From: Hyphomicrobium album | Lineage (GTDB): Bacteria; Pseudomonadota; Alphaproteobacteria; Rhizobiales; Hyphomicrobiaceae | Assembly (NCBI RefSeq): GCF_009708035.1 | Contig: NZ_WMBQ01000001.1 | Span: forward strand, 1,240,001-1,304,000 | Reading direction: 5' to 3' | DNA: 64,000 nucleotides | Part shown: piece after piece, positions 61,702-64,000 of the stretch | Numbering within the stretch: the first letter of the stretch is position 1 | Layout of the letters: each line of letters starts with the position of its first letter | Notes under the pieces: model-generated | Told to the model about the DNA's origin: nothing | The model's database searches: none | What the model saw: only the letters and a program-made list of their open reading frames with translations | Program-made: the position numbers and the translations under genes

Positions 61702-64000
61702 CTAGATGCTCGCCGTCTTTTCGAGATGCGCGGCAACGAGCGGGTAGATGTCGCGCGCCGCGTTCTTGCCGAAGATGCAGTCGATGTGACCGTAGCCCGG
61801 GATCACATGCCGCTCGTAGAGCTGCCGGCCGTTGACCTGGGCGAGGCGCTCCAGCGTGCGCGCCGTGCTTTCCGGCTTGAAGCACGCGTTATCGGCGCCG
61901 TGCACGAACAGGATCGGCAGCGCCATCCGGTCGAGGTGCGGCAGGTAGACATCCTTGCCGTCCGCATCGAGCAGCCGCTTACGGCGCGCGAACAGCGCCA
62001 GCTGCGTGAAGGCCTCGATGTTGGCCTCGCCAAACATCTCCGCCAGGCCCGACGTGATCGTCGCGTTGTTGAGCTGCTCGAGGTTGTAGAGCCGTCCGTA
62101 GAGTGCGGTGATCCGGTTGCTCGTGGCCTCCTGCGTGCGCTCGGAGCGCGGCACCGGCACGATGGCCTGCAGTGCCTTGTCGAGAATCCACTCGCGCCAC
62201 GGGTCGGCGTTGGTGGCGCGCGCGTTGACCACGTCGATGCCCAGCATCTCGAACAGCTGCGGAGCGCGCATAAACGCGAGCATGCGCTGCGGAAAGGACG
62301 GCACCACGTAGTCGGTCGAGATCTGCGAGATGACCGCCGAGCGCACGCCCTCGAGTCCGGCGAGCAGCGACATGGTGAATGTGGTGGCGCCAAAGCAATG
62401 CGCGATCACCTGCACGGTCGACGAGCGCGTGACGGCGCGTACTTTGGCGAACGCCGCCGGATAGTCCTGCACGGCGACGTCGTCGGCGTTCCACAGCTCG
62501 CGCGCGTACGGAAGGTCGACGCTGGCGCGATAGTCGAGCAGCCAGCAGTCGTAGCCCTCCGCAACCATGTACTCGAGCATGTTGGTGTCGATGGTATCGA
62601 TCGCGAAGATCAGGCTCGATACCCCTAGCCCGTGCGTTAAGATGAGCGGTCCCTTGTTGCCGCCGCGGTAGCGCGTCAGCTTGAGGATCTTGCTGTCGTT
62701 GGTGCGCACGAGGTGAACCTCGGGCTCCGGTACGCGCAGCGAGCGCTTCTTGCGCGGGTTGTAGACGTCATAGCGCCCGCTTCTGGCCAGCACGCCGCCG
62801 TAGGTGTCGAACAGCTCGCGGCTGAAGAAGGTGCCGAATTTGCCGACGGCGCGAATGCGATCGGCGGCATCGCGCCCTCCGGTGCCGCGCAGGGTCTGCA
62901 TCTGCACGTAGAAATCGGACGGTGCGATCTCCAGGAGGCCGCGCGCGATATGGCCGAGCTGTCCCTGAGCGCCCTTGCCGATGTCGACGTTGAGACGCGT
63001 CGTATCACGCCACAGGTCGAGCGTCGCGTCGGAACGCACGACCTTATGGCCGTTGAAATAGTATTCCGAGCCGTCGCGCGCGCCGAGCGAGAAGCGGTAG
63101 TCGAAGCGCTTGGTCTCCACCGTGTGCTCGTCGACGCGCATCAGATTGAACTGGCCATCGAAGATGTCGAGCGGATCGGGCGACAGCGCCGGGCACTCCA
63201 CGGTTCCGACGATGCGTCCTGCGTGTTGGGCGTTGGAGACGAACTGGTCGACGTCGTCGACGATCACCGTCACGGTAAAGCTGCAGGCGTGCCCTTCCTC
63301 CTTGCCGCGCCGCGCCGCCGTCTCATAGGGCAGCGTGATCGACGGCGAGATGAAGCCCGCCATGCGCTCGGTGAACTCGACGCCGGCCGGTCGAATGGTC
63401 TCTCTCCCGTGCGGCGAGGCGATCAGCATCGGCGAGTCGAAGCGTTGCTCCTCGGAGAACTGCCAGCCGCGATCGGCGGCAAGGTGGATCATCGCCCGCT
63501 CGGCGAGGGCGCTGATCGTCAGGAGCGGGTTGACGCCCAGCGGCCGCGGAACGACCGAGCCGTCGCACACGTAGAGTCCGCTGAGGACAGAACCCTCGGC
63601 CGCGTCGGGACGCGCGTCGAACACCTGGCACTTGTGATTGACAACGCCGCTCTTGGCATCGCGGCCCATCACGCAGCCGCCGAGCGGGTGCACGGTGATG
63701 AGGTTGTTGCCGAGGATCGTCTCTGTGAGTGGGTTGCGCGTGTAGTTGCCGCCCGTCGCCTGCGTCGCCTTGCGCAGGTTGCGATCGACCTTCTCGAAGA
63801 TCGACTGCTTGGCCACCTTCGGCCAGACGACCCTGACCTTGCCCTTCTCGTCGAGCTCGATGCGGCCGTTGCCGTCGTCGTGGCTCATGACAAGATAGGT
63901 CTGCGTGCGGTTGAGTGCGCCCTGGTAGGCGCCGAACAGCAGGCTCTGCCGGCGACGTGCCCGCTCGGCGATGAGGTCGATGACACCGCGGTCTGTATCG
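61702..64000 (-). CDS. GMC oxidoreductase fused to an alpha/beta hydrolase (5' part missing)
   Basis: The frame is open to the right edge (766 codons seen), so the start and the FAD-binding N-terminus lie outside. The visible start carries the GMC C-terminal half: H-P-L-G-G-C-V-M-G and D-G-S-V-V-P-R-P-L-G-V-N-P, as in cholesterol oxidases. A middle domain follows. An alpha/beta hydrolase from about visible residue 430 has H-G-L-G-V-S-S and the elbow A-H-C-F-G-A-T. It ends with H-G-A-D-N and P-G-Y-G-H-I-D-C. A Cys in the elbow replaces the usual Ser. It may oxidise and then cleave a sterol-like or hydroxy-ester substrate. Confidence 0.85.
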   Translation of the reverse strand, partial: DTDRGVIDLIAERARRRQSLLFGAYQGALNRTQTYLVMSHDDGNGRIELDEKGKVRVVWPKVAKQSIFEKVDRNLRKATQATGGNYTRNPLTETILGNNLITVHPLGGCVMGRDAKSGVVNHKCQVFDARPDAAEGSVLSGLYVCDGSVVPRPLGVNPLLTISALAERAMIHLAADRGWQFSEEQRFDSPMLIASPHGRETIRPAGVEFTERMAGFISPSITLPYETAARRGKEEGHACSFTVTVIVDDVDQFVSNAQHAGRIVGTVECPALSPDPLDIFDGQFNLMRVDEHTVETKRFDYRFSLGARDGSEYYFNGHKVVRSDATLDLWRDTTRLNVDIGKGAQGQLGHIARGLLEIAPSDFYVQMQTLRGTGGRDAADRIRAVGKFGTFFSRELFDTYGGVLARSGRYDVYNPRKKRSLRVPEPEVHLVRTNDSKILKLTRYRGGNKGPLILTHGLGVSSLIFAIDTIDTNMLEYMVAEGYDCWLLDYRASVDLPYARELWNADDVAVQDYPAAFAKVRAVTRSSTVQVIAHCFGATTFTMSLLAGLEGVRSAVISQISTDYVVPSFPQRMLAFMRAPQLFEMLGIDVVNARATNADPWREWILDKALQAIVPVPRSERTQEATSNRITALYGRLYNLEQLNNATITSGLAEMFGEANIEAFTQLALFARRKRLLDADGKDVYLPHLDRMALPILFVHGADNACFKPESTARTLERLAQVNGRQLYERHVIPGYGHIDCIFGKNAARDIYPLVAAHLEKTASI

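Overview
The window comes from a high-GC alphaproteobacterium, most likely of the Hyphomicrobiales (Rhizobiales). The reasons are the paired YiaW/YiaV-like membrane genes, rpoH beside rluD, an extensin-family protein, groESL under a CIRCE operator, and a soluble molybdenum NAD-linked formate dehydrogenase cluster (fdsGBA, fdhD, fdsD). The species cannot be named from this sequence.

Layout. 1-4041 is chromosomal: a DUF3141 protein running off the left edge, a DUF3302/HlyD pair and two small envelope proteins. 4201-29965 is a compound genomic island in the 3' end of a tRNA-Glu(CTC) gene (29947-30022, minus strand). Three copies of a 19-bp tRNA-derived core (4201, 5614, 29947) split it into two elements. 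Element A (4201-5632, about 1.4 kb) has no integrase. It holds a short membrane peptide, a 23-codon ORF with a strong Shine-Dalgarno, a candidate structured RNA ending in an intrinsic terminator, and a small protein resembling the Acb2/Tad1 cyclic-nucleotide sponges. Element B (5614-29965, about 24 kb) has its own tyrosine integrase and small HTH partner, and it is a defence island. It carries a membrane-anchored receiver protein, an HNH nuclease, a Type ISP restriction-modification enzyme followed by an EVE/Mrr-type endonuclease, a serine resolvase with a candidate res site, a lone terminase small subunit, a decayed integrase, a complete QatABCD operon extended by a trypsin-like protease, and a possible HEPN protein. 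The two elements carry different repeat families next to their att cores (TGTACCGTG in A, TGTCAAACCT in B), as expected for two different integrases.

30100-50560 is core chromosome: rluD, rpoH with a heat-shock-like promoter, a duplicated beta-sandwich exported protein, a cell-wall amidase, moaE-moaD-pgsA, an extensin-like protein, a dienelactone hydrolase, uvrC, a HAD phosphatase, a degenerate EAL protein, an SDR-like protein, a GYD protein, a FUSC permease and groESL. 50660-52659 looks like a small insertion: a membrane-tethered ParA ATPase and a helical partner behind a strong hairpin.

52665-61030 holds an exported protein and then the formate oxidation locus: a LysR regulator, fdsG, fdsB and fdsA coupled by ATGA overlaps, fdhD and fdsD. 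FdsABG with FdsD oxidises formate to CO2 and makes NADH; FdhD supplies sulfur to the molybdenum cofactor, and moaD/moaE at 36.4-37.1 kb help build that cofactor. The window ends with a YbaK-type deacylase and a GMC oxidoreductase fused to an alpha/beta hydrolase, truncated by the right edge.
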